Below the pieces are notes generated by a model, which did no database searches, had not been told where the DNA came from, and saw only the letters and a list, made by a program, of their open reading frames with translations. A program made the position numbers and the translations under genes. DNA of 64,000 nucleotides, taken from positions 13,186,853 to 13,250,852 of the forward strand of contig CM048848.1 of the NCBI GenBank assembly GCA_026545225.1, written 5' to 3'. How positions within the stretch are numbered: the stretch's first letter is position 1; the number at the start of each line of letters is the position of its first letter. This stretch comes from Cornus controversa. Lineage: Eukaryota; Streptophyta; Magnoliopsida; Cornales; Cornaceae. Positions 33,613 through 44,838 of the stretch are shown here, piece by piece.

Positions 33613-36128
33613 TGTCACACCCCAAAATCCGGACCACCGGGACTCCCCCGGACCAACCCGAATCCCGGGTGTGAACCCGTTCATTAAACCCCAATGAACC
33701 CCCCCTCATATGTCTCTATTATCGCGGAAGCTAATTATACACAAGTAATTATCCATGCGTATACTCATCACCATTTATCCCAATAGGCCTCGCATCGGTC
33801 CATGCATCCATGACATTCCATTTCCACTCCTAAATCATGAAAAATCATAAAAATTCACATTTTTAAGGTTTTGAAGACTTTGAGGCGCCTCAAAATCCAT
33901 TTTGAGTCGCCTGGAACTTCCAGTAGGGTCAAATTCATCAAAAATGCACTTTGAGGTGCCTCAAACTCCACTTTGAGGCATCTCAAAGATTTCCAGGTGC
34001 CTCAAAGTCGACTTTGAGCCACCTCAAACTTTTCCAAGCGCCTCAAAGTGGATTTTGAGCCACCTCTAACTGCACCAGTTCTGAAATTTTGACAACACTC
34101 CTCAACCTGACTTCAAATGCTAATATCTCACAATCCGTAACTCCGTTTAACCTGAAATTTGACATGGATCATCCTCAAGATGTCTAATTTCTAACCCAAT
34201 TTGAATCATTCAAAAATACCAACCAAAACTCAAGTTATACTCAATTTAGTGGGTGTAGGTCAGATTTCCAACCCTTGCACCAAAACATGCCTATCTTTCT
34301 CAATATAAATCGAAAAAAGGTCTATGACCCATCAAAACGAAGCTAACACAATTCTCTTTCCATATAAATACATTATGCAAAATTACAAGTCACAAACCGC
34401 ATACACCAAAAATTTAGATTTAAGTGCATGAAACCGTAAAGCACCAATAATACATGTTTTCAAAAAATAAATGGTCTTTACATATTCATATCATGCATAT
34501 AGTCCACAATCCGGACATGCATTCCAACAAAACAACATAAAGTCTTTAAAATAACCAAAATCACTCCACGCCAATGTACTATTGGGGAGTCTCCATCACC
34601 TCCTTTTCATTTCCTGAAAAATGTAAATCCTCATGGGATGAGCAACCACAAGCTCAGTAGAAACATTTAAAATATAATTCCATCAACTCTATGAATACCA
34701 CATAATCATACATTTGTATTTAACATATTGAGAATTCGTGCACACAACACAACCATATCACAAACAAGGTAGAATGCAACATGATATGCACAACTCCCTC
34801 ATCCTTCCCACATATTGGTCTCCAATTCCCGTGGACAACCAATCCCACCTATAGAGGGTTACCTTTACCGGAATACCTCTTGAGGGTTACCTTTATCGGA
34901 ATACCTCACTACACATCAATCCATGAGGGTACCTTGACCGGAATACCTCACGAGGGTTACCTTTACAGGAATACCTCACCGTTTTACCGAATGGATTCCA
35001 CCGTTCACATTACTTGCCTCCCTCACCATACCAATGAAGATGAACCCAATAATTTTATCAAATGTACATTCGCAATTTGCAACTAATGAGGCATTTAACA
35101 ATCACACTTAAACAAATTCCCATTTAGGCATCATATGCATTTACAATGGACATGTTTCACACCTCTACATTTCACATAGCACACATCCTTCACAATGTTT
35201 TTAAAGCAATTTATCAAACACGTGAAGTCACCCTCACAATTATACATGAATCCACCAATATAAATTCATAAATCAACCCTAACATGCTCATAAATTTCTC
35301 TAAGGCATTTATAAGCATACCATCATATCAACCAACATTATTAGCACATTTAATGATATAAAATAACATGCTTGAACATTGAGGAACATCTATTTACTCC
35401 ACATAACCAATTGGTTGTCATAGACAACCAATATACTCACAAGAATTCCAAATTTTATGAGTTAAACATCCCTACCTCAAATTGGAAGAGCTTCCAATTG
35501 AATTCCCCCAAATCTCACCCAAAAGATCAACCTTCTCCAAAAATAATTTTGGACCGATCAATCTCAATCTCTCAACGCGTAGATCGTTTCTTTCTTCTTT
35601 GGCGAAATCAAACTCTCACCCGAAGCCCCTCAAAATTCATGAAGAAAGGAAGAAGATGAAGAAGCTATGTATATATATATATGTATAGATGCTTACACGG
35701 CTGGGAGAAGAGAGTGATAATGTCTGAGATCTCATGGCTATTTATAGCCTAAATGACCTACTCATAATTACAAGTATGCCATCACCTTTTTACTAAACCT
35801 TTCCGGGCTCATTTTTGGAGTTTCGTAACTCCGATTGACACGAAATCAATTCTTTTGCGCGTCAAATATTTTATTTAAGCTACCCTCAAAATTTGAGGTC
35901 ATTCTGAGACTTTTGGATTTTCTGGGCCCACTGGGCCCGCGCCCCTAGGTTGACCGGACCCGAAAAAGTCAACTTTTGCCAAACGCTCCAAAAACTTCTC
36001 CAAACCTTAAATAAGTTATCTAAACATGCATTTTACATTTAAAACACATATACAATCATTTAATGTCTTAATATGACAATTAAATGGAAATTCAAGAAAA
36101 TCGACCAAAAATGGTCACGGTCCTTACA
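33613..36128 (-). repeat. Element D 5' LTR (right)
   Basis: 2516 bp, starting TGTCACACCCC at 33613 beside the PBS and ending GGTCCTTACA at 36128. It differs from the left LTR by scattered substitutions, roughly 1-2 percent by eye. The TATA-like box on the minus strand is at 35737-35749, about 380 bp from the LTR start. Confidence 0.9.
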
Positions 36129-36133
36129 GAACC

Positions 36134-36204
36134 TTCCTTCAATCTTGATTTTTCCTTCTTCTGCACCCATCTCTCCCACTTGAACTTAAGGCTCTGACAC
36201 CAGT
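36134..36204 (-). pseudogene. Copia element E gag start and primer-binding site
   Basis: The minus strand has an ATG followed by GAEEGKIKIEGF, the standard start of copia gag; the next residues are at 26479. Upstream is TGGTGTCAGAGC (complement 36191-36202), a tRNA-iMet PBS with one change, then the LTR edge at 36205. This anchors the 5' end of the host copia element. Confidence 0.85.
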
Positions 36205-36672
36205 TGTTGCAAAAATTAACAGAAAAGAAGTTCAAACACACAAGCAAAGACACACAGATTTAGAAGGTTCACCCAAAATCTAGAGCTACGTCTTTAGTGT
36301 TGTAAGGTTTTCACTATGATGAGGAAAACATGATACAATTACAGAGAGTTTAGACTGTATATATAGGCACCTCCTAGGGCTACATAACAAGTGTGAAAAT
36401 ACCAAAATATTCCTCTAAAGAAATTAGGCCAAGGTGTATAGTATAATCAGGCTCCACACTTCCTATCATCTCTTTAAATAGGAAATGACTCAAGTTTTGG
36501 GACTTGATTTGGGGCTTATAATTACTGTATTATAAAAAAGGTCATTTTATGCCTAAGAAGGGCAAAACTGACCTTCTATCTATTTTTTCTAGCCGACATC
36601 ATCAGATTCTATTTGGTTATGTCAGCTGCCATAACGGCAAGGGAGAGTTCATTACATGCATCACAACCACAG
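36205..36672 (-). repeat. Copia element E 5' LTR (right end approximate)
   Basis: The LTR edge TGTTGC at 36205 is fixed by the adjacent PBS. A minus-strand TATA-like box (complement CTGTATATATAGGC, about 36355-36369) sits about 150 bp in. The outer end is uncertain: CATCACAACCACA near 36660-36672 is a candidate, but no matching 3' LTR is visible to test it. Confidence 0.6.
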
Positions 36673-37926
36673 TAGAGGTAGGTGAGATTATGAAACGTAG
36701 AGGAGAAGTATGTGTTATATTGATAAACCTTAGGGGGGGTGAGTGAGATTTACCCAAACATTTTTTATACAATAACATGTTCAAGAAATATACACTTGAA
36801 ACATGGAATGATAGTAAAAGAGATTATCGTTTAATCAGAAATAAAATGAGAGTATTATGTAATAATTTTGTGGTTGCATTGATTATAATTTCCTTTTACA
36901 AAAAGAAAAATTCGGATTGAGGATTGAAACAAAATAGTGAATTGTCGGATACTCTATTTAGACATGATTATAAATTATTTTGGGTTACAGTTTATGTTAG
37001 TTATATGTTATTGTGATTAGAGATATGAATAATGATATGTGTGTGTGTGTGTGTCTGTGTGTGTGATTACCTATAAAGTACATAATAATGGTAATGTTGG
37101 TTAGCATGATCTGATAGAGGTAATGTAAAGTAATTATAATCTAATTGATCATTTCCTTGATGGGAAGGATATTATTAGATATTTTTTATATATATAACTT
37201 GGTCTCCACTCTCACTCGCTATACTCAATTACGATTAGTATTGGCCCATAGAACATGCGTGTGAGTTAAATGTAGAGAGTGGAAGATTTAATCTAGTAAT
37301 GTCTCTACAGGTATATTCAGTTTGTTAATAAATATTAATATGTTACAAGCATGTATGTGTATGAATTTCTATTTAATATTATATATTAGAGTAACAAAAA
37401 CGGTGCATGTAATAGGAATTAGGGTTTTCAAATTGGAATTAGGATTTCAACCAAAGTTGATTTTGGTCCAACCAAAAGAATAATTTAAGACAAGCTAGAA
37501 GCATAAATATAGTAACATGTTTAATGTAATTTTATTAAAAAGCTCAGTCCCACCTTATGATTTTTACAAAAACTATAAAATAAGGTTTTGAATAAATTGT
37601 TGAGTAAACTTAAAGAAATATTCTTAATTCTAAATAAAACAGTTTACTTGTATTATTTAATGATCTCAAGTATATATTATCTATGGAAGCCAAACTTTAA
37701 AACTATTAATATAATAAATATTTTAATTTCTAAAAGGATTTTACCCATCTTTATTGTTTTTGTGTGCAATTTTATTTTATTTTTAAAAAAAATTGCGTCG
37801 TAGGATTATTTCCATATGAATTTTATCTTAGATAATAATTCTATAAGTTTTAGCTATTTGTGATTGACATATAGCTTTAATTTTATATTAGTATATTATT
37901 TGACCATCAAAATAATAAAAGGTCAA

Positions 37927-37975
<49 letters not shown>

Positions 37976-39250
37976 CACACACACTATTATTAAAAGTACG
38001 AAAAGGTTCAGAAGTTTGAGTACAATTTTTATTTTTATAATGCATTTTTGTTTTTTATTATAATATATGTATTTTAATAAGTACTTAGAAACATAATGTT
38101 AAACACCAAGTATTCTTCTCTAATTCTATTTATTATTTGGCTTCATCCCTAACAAAAACTCTTCCTATTTTAGAAAAAGTAAAAATAATATTATAATTCT
38201 TACTTTTATAAATTTTCTAATCCTATTTATTTTGTAGTTTCAAATCATTTAATTTAATTAGAATTCTTTTTTTTTCCTTAAATGTCAAATCTTTTTTTTT
38301 TCCTTCTATTAGTCAAACATTCTAATTTTTTTCGTTTTCCTCCTATTAGTTGTTAGAATTCAATTTAGTTCACACTTCATTCATACCACAAACTCTTCCT
38401 ATTTCATAAAAAATAAAAATAAAATTATAATTCTTATTTTTATAACTTTTCCAATTCTATTTATTCTTTCTCTCACACTTTATCCCTAACAACCATCTTT
38501 CTATTTTTAAAATTCAAAAAACTAAAAATATATATATTATAATTTTAGTATATAGATATTTTTTTTCTAATTCTACTTCTTCTCTCACTAACTTCATTTG
38601 TAACACATACTCCTAAAAAATAATATTATTTAAATAATTATTTTTTTTCTAATTCTATTTCTTCACTCTCTATCTAACTTCATCCCTAACACAAACTCAT
38701 AAAATATAATATTATTTAATTCAATAAATATATAAAAACATAACTTTTCTAATGTACTAATGAAAAAACACAATTTTTTATTTTTTATAATGCATTTTTA
38801 ACTTTTATAATACTATTTATTCTAATAAATAAATAGAAACTTAAGGTTTTCTTAACTCTTAAATAAGTATTCATTTCTAATTCTATTTCTTCTCTTTCGG
38901 TCTTCATTCCTAACACAAACTCCAAAATTGTAATATTATTTAAATAAGTATTTTTTTTCTAATTTTATTTCTTCTCTCTCTAACTTCATTCCTAACATAA
39001 ACTCCTAAAATATAATATTAATTAATGAAAAACACTACTAATGGAAAAACTTCTAGAGAAGAAAATTGAACTAAATAAATATTTAATTAACTCACTAATT
39101 TTATAATTTAGCTATTATTTATGTACTAAATTAAAATATATATTTAAGTAAGTTATTTATATTAAGAAATTGAACTTTGAGATTCAAATGTTAATTTACA
39201 AATTTTTTTTTTTGAAATTAGCTTTTGCCCAACGCACGTGTTGTTTACAA

Positions 39251-39289
<39 letters not shown>

Positions 39290-39838
39290 GATTTCTAAAA
39301 TGAAGCTTAAAATATTTGAAATTGAGATTAAATATTTGAAATTGAGAGTTACTTTTTAATGTATTTTTTTTGTAAGGAAATATTTTCACACAGGGAGAGA
39401 GTGAAAAAAAATTTTTTTTTTTTGGGAATTTTTTTGGGAGGGGGGGGGGGGGGGGGACACGGAGAGAGCGACAGCGAGAGCGGGGAAAAGGAAAGAAAGA
39501 GATGACACAATGTGAAAAGGTTGGATTTGGTTGTCACGTTGTGATTGGTCCTTGAGATTGCCAACTGCCATGCTATCCACTTAAGTGTCTTTTAACCTTG
39601 TATTAATAGCAAATCAGTGTCATGTCGTTAATTGCATCGAATTAATAGTTATATTTGCAAATTGGACATAGTTGAGGGGTTTTTTTTCACTTAACTCTAT
39701 TTTATAAATAATAATATATAACATAAAATTAATTTTTATATATAAAAGTATTATTTATTATTTTTATATTATAATATCCTACCTTACTCATATTCTATTT
39801 TTAGTTTTTTTGAGATTTAAAATTTGGTGTCTCATATG
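36673..39838. other. AT-rich intergenic region, no gene recognised
   Basis: No coding sequence is recognised. It contains GT microsatellites (37039-37066), a TA/CA microsatellite (37928-37983), the degenerate repeat field listed separately, a TA run (39256-39286) and a G run of about 18 (39440-39457). Confidence 0.7.
38100..39050. repeat. Degenerate repeat field with CTTCATCCCTAACACAAACTC motif, seven copies
   Basis: Copies or close variants of CTTCATCCCTAACACAAACTC occur near 38141, 38385, 38478, 38592, 38680, 38902 and 38985. Each is preceded by a TCTAATTCTATTT(C/A)TTCTCTCTC block and followed by an AT-rich AATATTATTTAA block. Spacing is irregular (about 80-245 bp), so it is an old, diverged tandem array. 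Confidence 0.75.
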
Positions 39839-40338
39839 TAGGGATGGCAAATTGGACGGGTTGGACGAGTTTGGATTGGATTGAATATGGGCGAGTTGAA
39901 TATGGGTTGTGACCCATATTCAACCCGTTTGTTGGGGGTCAAATATAGGTCGGTTAACTCGTCAACCCATATTTGACCCGACTAGACACGACAGTAGCTA
40001 GGCATAGCAAAATGGGCGAATTTGGACCGGATTGAATATGGGCGGGTCAAATATAAGTGGTGATCCATATTCAACCTATTTGTAACAGATTGAATATGGG
40101 CGATTCAAATACGAGACAGGTCAACCCGTCAACTCATATTTGATTTAACCTAACCGGATTGGTCCGCCAACCCAAATAAATGGGCTAACTTGATCCAGAT
40201 TAGTCAAACCACCTCATGCCTAGATAAAACGGGTCGACCTGATTCGAACAAACGGGTTGACTTGATCTAAACAAACGGGTCAAACCCAGTCCAATTAAAA
40301 ATTTATAATCGACTTTGTTAAACTTGGACACCCCTGCT
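39839..40338. mobile_element. hAT-like non-autonomous element or repeat (about 500 bp)
   Basis: The left end TAGGGATGGCAAATTGGAC and the reverse complement of the right end (CAGGGGTGTCCAAG) resemble hAT terminal repeats. Between them are many degenerate copies of GGGTTGACCCG, ATATGGGCGGGTCAAATA and complements, giving strong self-complementarity. A second start-like block occurs near 39997, and similar words continue to 40510. I could not find an 8-bp target duplication, so the class is tentative. Confidence 0.5.
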
Positions 40339-41460
40339 TTTTTGACATTCATTAATTATGCTTTAAAAAATTCAATAAATAATATAATAAATAAACTTGT
40401 GACACAAATTAGTTAAATTGGGTCAAATCTGACCCGTATAAAAGATCCGTCAAATCCGACCCTTTTATAATACTCGACCTGTTTACAGAGCCCGACACAT
40501 TTTCATAAATGATCGGGTCAATATATTTTTGTTTGTTCTTTTAAAGACTACTTTTTTATTTTTATTTTTGTGCAGACTCATTTATAAGAATAATGGGTAG
40601 AACGTAGGCTCAATATGAGTTTGATGGAATTCTTGCTGCTAAGAATACCAACTGGCTCCTCCACCTGCTGCTGCTCCACCTCCACTAGCAAAGATGGTGG
40701 CTCCGGCACCGAGGAAGATTGTGCTAGTTTAGGACCCAGCCCAACCTTTGATATCCATAAAACCATGTATGAATTTGACCCATCAAATGCATACCGTTAT
40801 TATGCACATATTGATTCAACCACCACATCTTAACCATGTGCAATTACTAACTTGAATCTAAAGTCAAAATGCAAACTCTCACAAAAACCGTGACCATAGA
40901 ACCCGAAACAGTAGCATGCCAAACCATCATGCACTGTTAATTAGCTCCAAAACAGACTTCTACACGAGTAGTACTAACCGAGTCTTTAATGAGTTGACTT
41001 ACCTTCTTTTCAGTGAACTCCATGCAGAGAAATCAAAGTGGCGTGTTATTTGAACTTTACCCGTATCCTAATCAAATAAGTATTCAATGTCTAAAATTTG
41101 TTTATATGTAAAATAAATTTAAATCACAACAGATGTCAGTCATATTTATTCAAAGATTTAAGTATGTGTCGTGCATGTTACCTACCACACAAAAAGAGTT
41201 ATAACGAGAAAATTTCCAAGCCAAACTTTACTTCTTCTACCTACCACAGAAAAAGGGAGGAAAAAAAAAAAGAATAAAGAAGAGACAGAGAGAGAAGAGA
41301 CCTCAAGCTCTTTCTTGCATCTAAAAATTCAAAAACTAAGGATCTGATAGCGTAAGCTCTTCATCGCATGTGTTATGTGCATGCTTTATCGATTTGCAAT
41401 AAAATCCAAGGGAAAGATCAGACACAGAGCAGATTAAAATTAGTGACAAATTATCTCAAA
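40339..41460. other. Upstream region of the pseudokinase gene
   Basis: Up to about 41200 there is no recognisable gene; a 72-codon plus-strand frame at 40615-40833 has Ser/Thr/Cys-rich low-complexity sequence and no known motif. From about 41210 a GA-rich stretch (AGAGACAGAGAGAGAAGAGACC) looks like a transcribed leader. CAAAACCAG|GTTAGG near 41465 is a candidate 5'UTR splice donor, with acceptors near 41915 (TTATTAG) before the ATG at 41929. The leader intron is inference. Confidence 0.4.
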
Positions 41461-43479
41461 ACCAGGTTAGGATGTATCTAGCTTCTTTCTTATTTATTTT
41501 ATTTCCCTTTCCCTTTGCATTTATATTTAGCTTTCTTAAATCTGATGGTTGTGAAGTATATAGATATTCTTTTGGTTAGTGTTTATGTGTATGTGCAATT
41601 ATTTATTTATCCTATAATAACTAATATATATATAGTTGGGATACCCAAATCCTACAGCAATACATATAAATTATTGATAGGCATTTTCTTCTTTTGTTTA
41701 TTGGAAAAATTATTAGACACAGTATATATATTATTTTTTCAATATAAATATATAAGTTGATTTAGGAAAATATTATTAGGTTTACAAAAAATTGAGTGAA
41801 TTGGTTAGGATATCTTTTTCATTAATTTTTAAATTTTTTTTTTGGTTAGGAAACCCTAAATTAATTGCTTGCTTTGAAGATGATAATTAAGGAAGAGTAT
41901 GTTTCCTAATTATTAGGGTGCGGTAGTTATGGGCATCTCATCAAGCATACAGAAATTGAGTAGTAGAGTCTCAAAAAAGGAAAAGGAAAAGAAAAAGGAA
42001 AAGGAGAAGGAGAGATTGATGTTGCGCAATGGTGGCATGATATTGGAAGAGCTGCTCCATTCATCTGATGGGAAATATAATTCCTTCCGAATTTTCTCAG
42101 CTAAAGAGATTGCAAATGCAACCAATAACTATCACGAGCAGTTTGAGGATGATTGTTGGTTCGAGATGTACAAGGGTTCCTTCAATGGCCGTCAAATATG
42201 TGTCAAGTCTTTTGATATCGAGTATCGACTGGATGCAAAGCGTACACTAGGATATGGTATTAATGAGATTGTGTTTGCATCACAGTTGAACAACCACAAC
42301 CACATACTCATGCTCTTGGGTTGCTGCGTTGAAACTGAAGCTCCACTCTTAGTGTACGAGTATGCGGAAAAGGGAGCTCTTTTCGATCATATTTTTAAGT
42401 CTTCTACAGCAGAGCATCAGCATCAGCATCAACATCAACTATTACCTTGGGATTGTAGATTAAAGGTTGCCAAGGAGATTGCTGATGCTTTGGCCTATCT
42501 CCACACTGGTTTCTCAATGCCCATCATCCACGGGAACCTAAAAACGAAAAACATATATTTAAATGGAAATTATGTGTAATACCCCGGAAAATTTAGGTGT
42601 CAATTTAATCTCTTTGCATTATTACTTTATTTTATTAATTCATGTGAAATGTTTTTTTTTGTTTTATATAGATTATCATTGTATGTGAGTTGTTGGTCTT
42701 TTATACATGCATATTGTCATTTATGTGAATTGGTATAAATTGTGTATTATTTTTATTTAAATGTTTTGGGTTGGGCTAGGGAGGAATTTGGGCTAGGATG
42801 AGTGGGCTAAGGTTATGTTTAAAATGATGGGCCTAGGGTTATAATAATATTGCTTTTGCTATATTTATTTTTATTATTAATTTGATTTTTATTAGTTTTA
42901 GGAAAAACAATAAATGAATAATTAAAAACAAAAAGGAAAAGAAAAGAAGAAGAATTAGGGTTTGCCGTTGTGTTACGCACAGAACAAAAAGAGAGAAAAC
43001 GAAAGAGAGAAGAGAGTGACGATCGGGTGAACCAGTTAATTCGTCAGGAAAAAGGCAAGTTTAATTCTTCTCTTCCCCCTTGAATTCGTATGCATAGTCT
43101 AGGTTTGAGCATATATTTATATTAAAAATTTGTAATTAATTGCATGTTAATATTTTTCTGCTATTGATGAATTTCGTGAGATTAACTATGATGATTGTAT
43201 GTATATTTAATTGATTTTGTTCATGTAAGGTTATATGCATATGTGTTCATGTATATGTATATTGTGTTAAGGAAGAAATCATTTATTTATGCAATTTGTA
43301 TGAAATAATTGTTTAGTTGTGAACCTACTGTGTTGGAATTAAATTTGTAAACAACTCTAAATCCTTAGGAAAACAGATCGTGAATTTATTGGGTTTTAAA
43401 TTTTTGAATTTTGCGAAGAACCCTAGAACTTGTGAATTGGGGGTTTTTGATTCGGGTTGTTTCGGATGGGGCTTTTTGC

Positions 43480-43720
43480 ACCAATACGTAGACGGCGTCG
43501 AGAGGAGAAGAATGGCGCAAAAATGGAGGCGAACAGTGGCCGGAGGAGGCCGGACCGTCGCCGGGAAGTCGCCGGCAGCGCGCTGTGCGCGCTGCTGGGC
43601 GCGCTGGGGAAGAAGCCCCAGCGCAGGGGCTTCCCCACGCGCCTGGCCGGCGCGTGGGGCCGGCGCCGGGAAAAATATATTTGGGCCCCACTCGCGGGGG
43701 CCCACCCCTGGGTCCACTTT
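43480..43720. repeat. GC-rich island with stem-loops in insertion F
   Basis: A sharply GC-rich stretch inside an AT-rich LTR, rich in GCGC, GCCGG and GGGGCC. Potential hairpins include CCACGCGC...GCGCGTGG (about 43634-43656) and TGGGGAAG...CTTCCCCA (about 43604-43637). Long overlapping frames on both strands here (up to 163 codons) are caused by the lack of AT-rich stops and have no recognisable domain. Confidence 0.75.
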
Positions 43721-43799
43721 GGGCCCATTCCGATATATTTTGATATTTTTTTGAATTTTTGAAATTTTTGGAAAAACTTGAAAATTTGAAAAATCATTT

Positions 43800-44345
43800 T
43801 TTAAAAATACTTTCATGGTTCCAAAAATTCTGAAAATTTTACTGTATGATATTGGAGATTAAATACACTTAATTTTAAATTTTCAACTCAAAACACTTTT
43901 CCCTTGTTGACCAATTAATTTTTAAAAGTACCCAAAAGCTGTCTTTTTCCTGTTTTGTAATTTTAGAAAATACTCTTACAACTCCAAAAATTCCCAAATT
44001 TTTACTGTAACTCTCTGGAGGTTAAATACACTTGGGTTTAAAGTTTCAACTCAAAATGATCTTTCCTTGTTGCTCAATTGAATTTTAAAGTGTCAAAAAG
44101 CTGGGTTTTTCCCTTTTTGTAATTTTAGAAAATACTTCTGAAATTCCAAAAATTCCCTAAATTTTTCTGTAACTGTGTAGAGATTAAATGACCTTGGGTT
44201 TAAATTTTCACCTCGACTTGAGCTTCCCTTGATGTTCAATTAATTTTTAAAGTGCCTAAAAGTTGGTTTTTCACCTTCTTTGGTTTATTAAAAATATTTT
44301 TAAATTACAGAAAATTCCAGAATATTTTCTTAGTGTTCTTAGAAG
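43800..44345. repeat. 162-bp tandem repeat in insertion F, about 3.3 copies
   Basis: The word CCAAAAATTC recurs at 43821, 43984 and 44146, with a variant at 44308, spacing 162-163 bp. Each is followed by TTTTACTGTAAC-like and TTAAATACACTTGGGTTTAA-like sequence. Copies are diverged. Confidence 0.85.
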
Positions 44346-44647
44346 TGAAATAGGCCCAGAAACCTAGGTAAAAGTATGTTTAGATCCCCTCAGAGATTTG
44401 AGTGCATTGGAGGTTGGTTTGAGTAATGGTTTCCTCTAATGGGAGTTAAGTTGTGTGGAGCACATCAATTGTGCTTATTATATATATAAATGCTCATGGG
44501 ATACTTGATTTAGGTTCACTTGTGAATGATTTGTTATATGGGGATAATTGCATAGCTGATAGTTCAAATGGATAGTCTGTGCAAAATTAAAAGTCATAAT
44601 ACATCTTGTTTATTTATTATTTCATATTGGGAATGCATTTGTAATTT

Positions 44648-44838
44648 TATTTGGCATGTAAGGATTGCCCGGCGTGTCAGGATCGCCCATACCTAATAAG
44701 GTATCTATATTTTTATTTGGCATGTAAGGATTGCCCGGCGTGTCAGGATCGCCCATACCTAATAAGGTATCTATATTTTATTTGGCATGTAAGGATTGCC
44801 CGGCGTGTCAGGATCGCCCATCCCTATTAATGTATACA
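44648..44838. repeat. 66-bp hairpin tandem repeat in insertion F, three copies
   Basis: GGCATGTAAGGATTGCCCGG starts at 44653, 44719 and 44784 (period 65-66 bp). The first two units contain ATACCTAATAAGGTAT, a perfect 6-bp stem with a 4-base loop. Copies are nearly identical, so expansion or homogenisation is recent. Confidence 0.9.

Larger units (their letters stand above)
26480..36128 (-). mobile_element. Gypsy element D, Tekay/Del-like chromovirus, 9.65 kb
   Basis: Complete LTR-to-LTR element in minus orientation with a perfect target duplication GAACC (26475-26479 and 36129-36133) inside copia gag. LTRs are 26480-28983 and 33613-36128, about 2.5 kb, starting TGTCAC(A/G)CCCC in plus-strand reading and nearly identical. 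The PBS beside the right LTR is of tRNA-iMet type. The internal region has gag with two zinc knuckles, then protease, RT, RNase H and integrase in gypsy order. Several stops interrupt gag and pol, and the integrase C-terminus, any chromodomain and the PPT are missing next to the left LTR. LTR size, PBS and gag form suggest the Tekay/Del lineage; the diagnostic chromodomain is gone, so this is tentative. Confidence 0.9.

Noticed and set aside
40615-40833. 72-codon Ser/Thr/Cys-rich frame as a gene
   Set aside because: Low complexity, no motif, and no splice or promoter context that decides for coding.
43325-43816. Long overlapping frames on both strands (up to 163 codons)
   Set aside because: They coincide with the GC-rich island where stop codons are rare; the peptides are Arg/Ala/Gly/Pro-rich with no domain and open in several frames at once.
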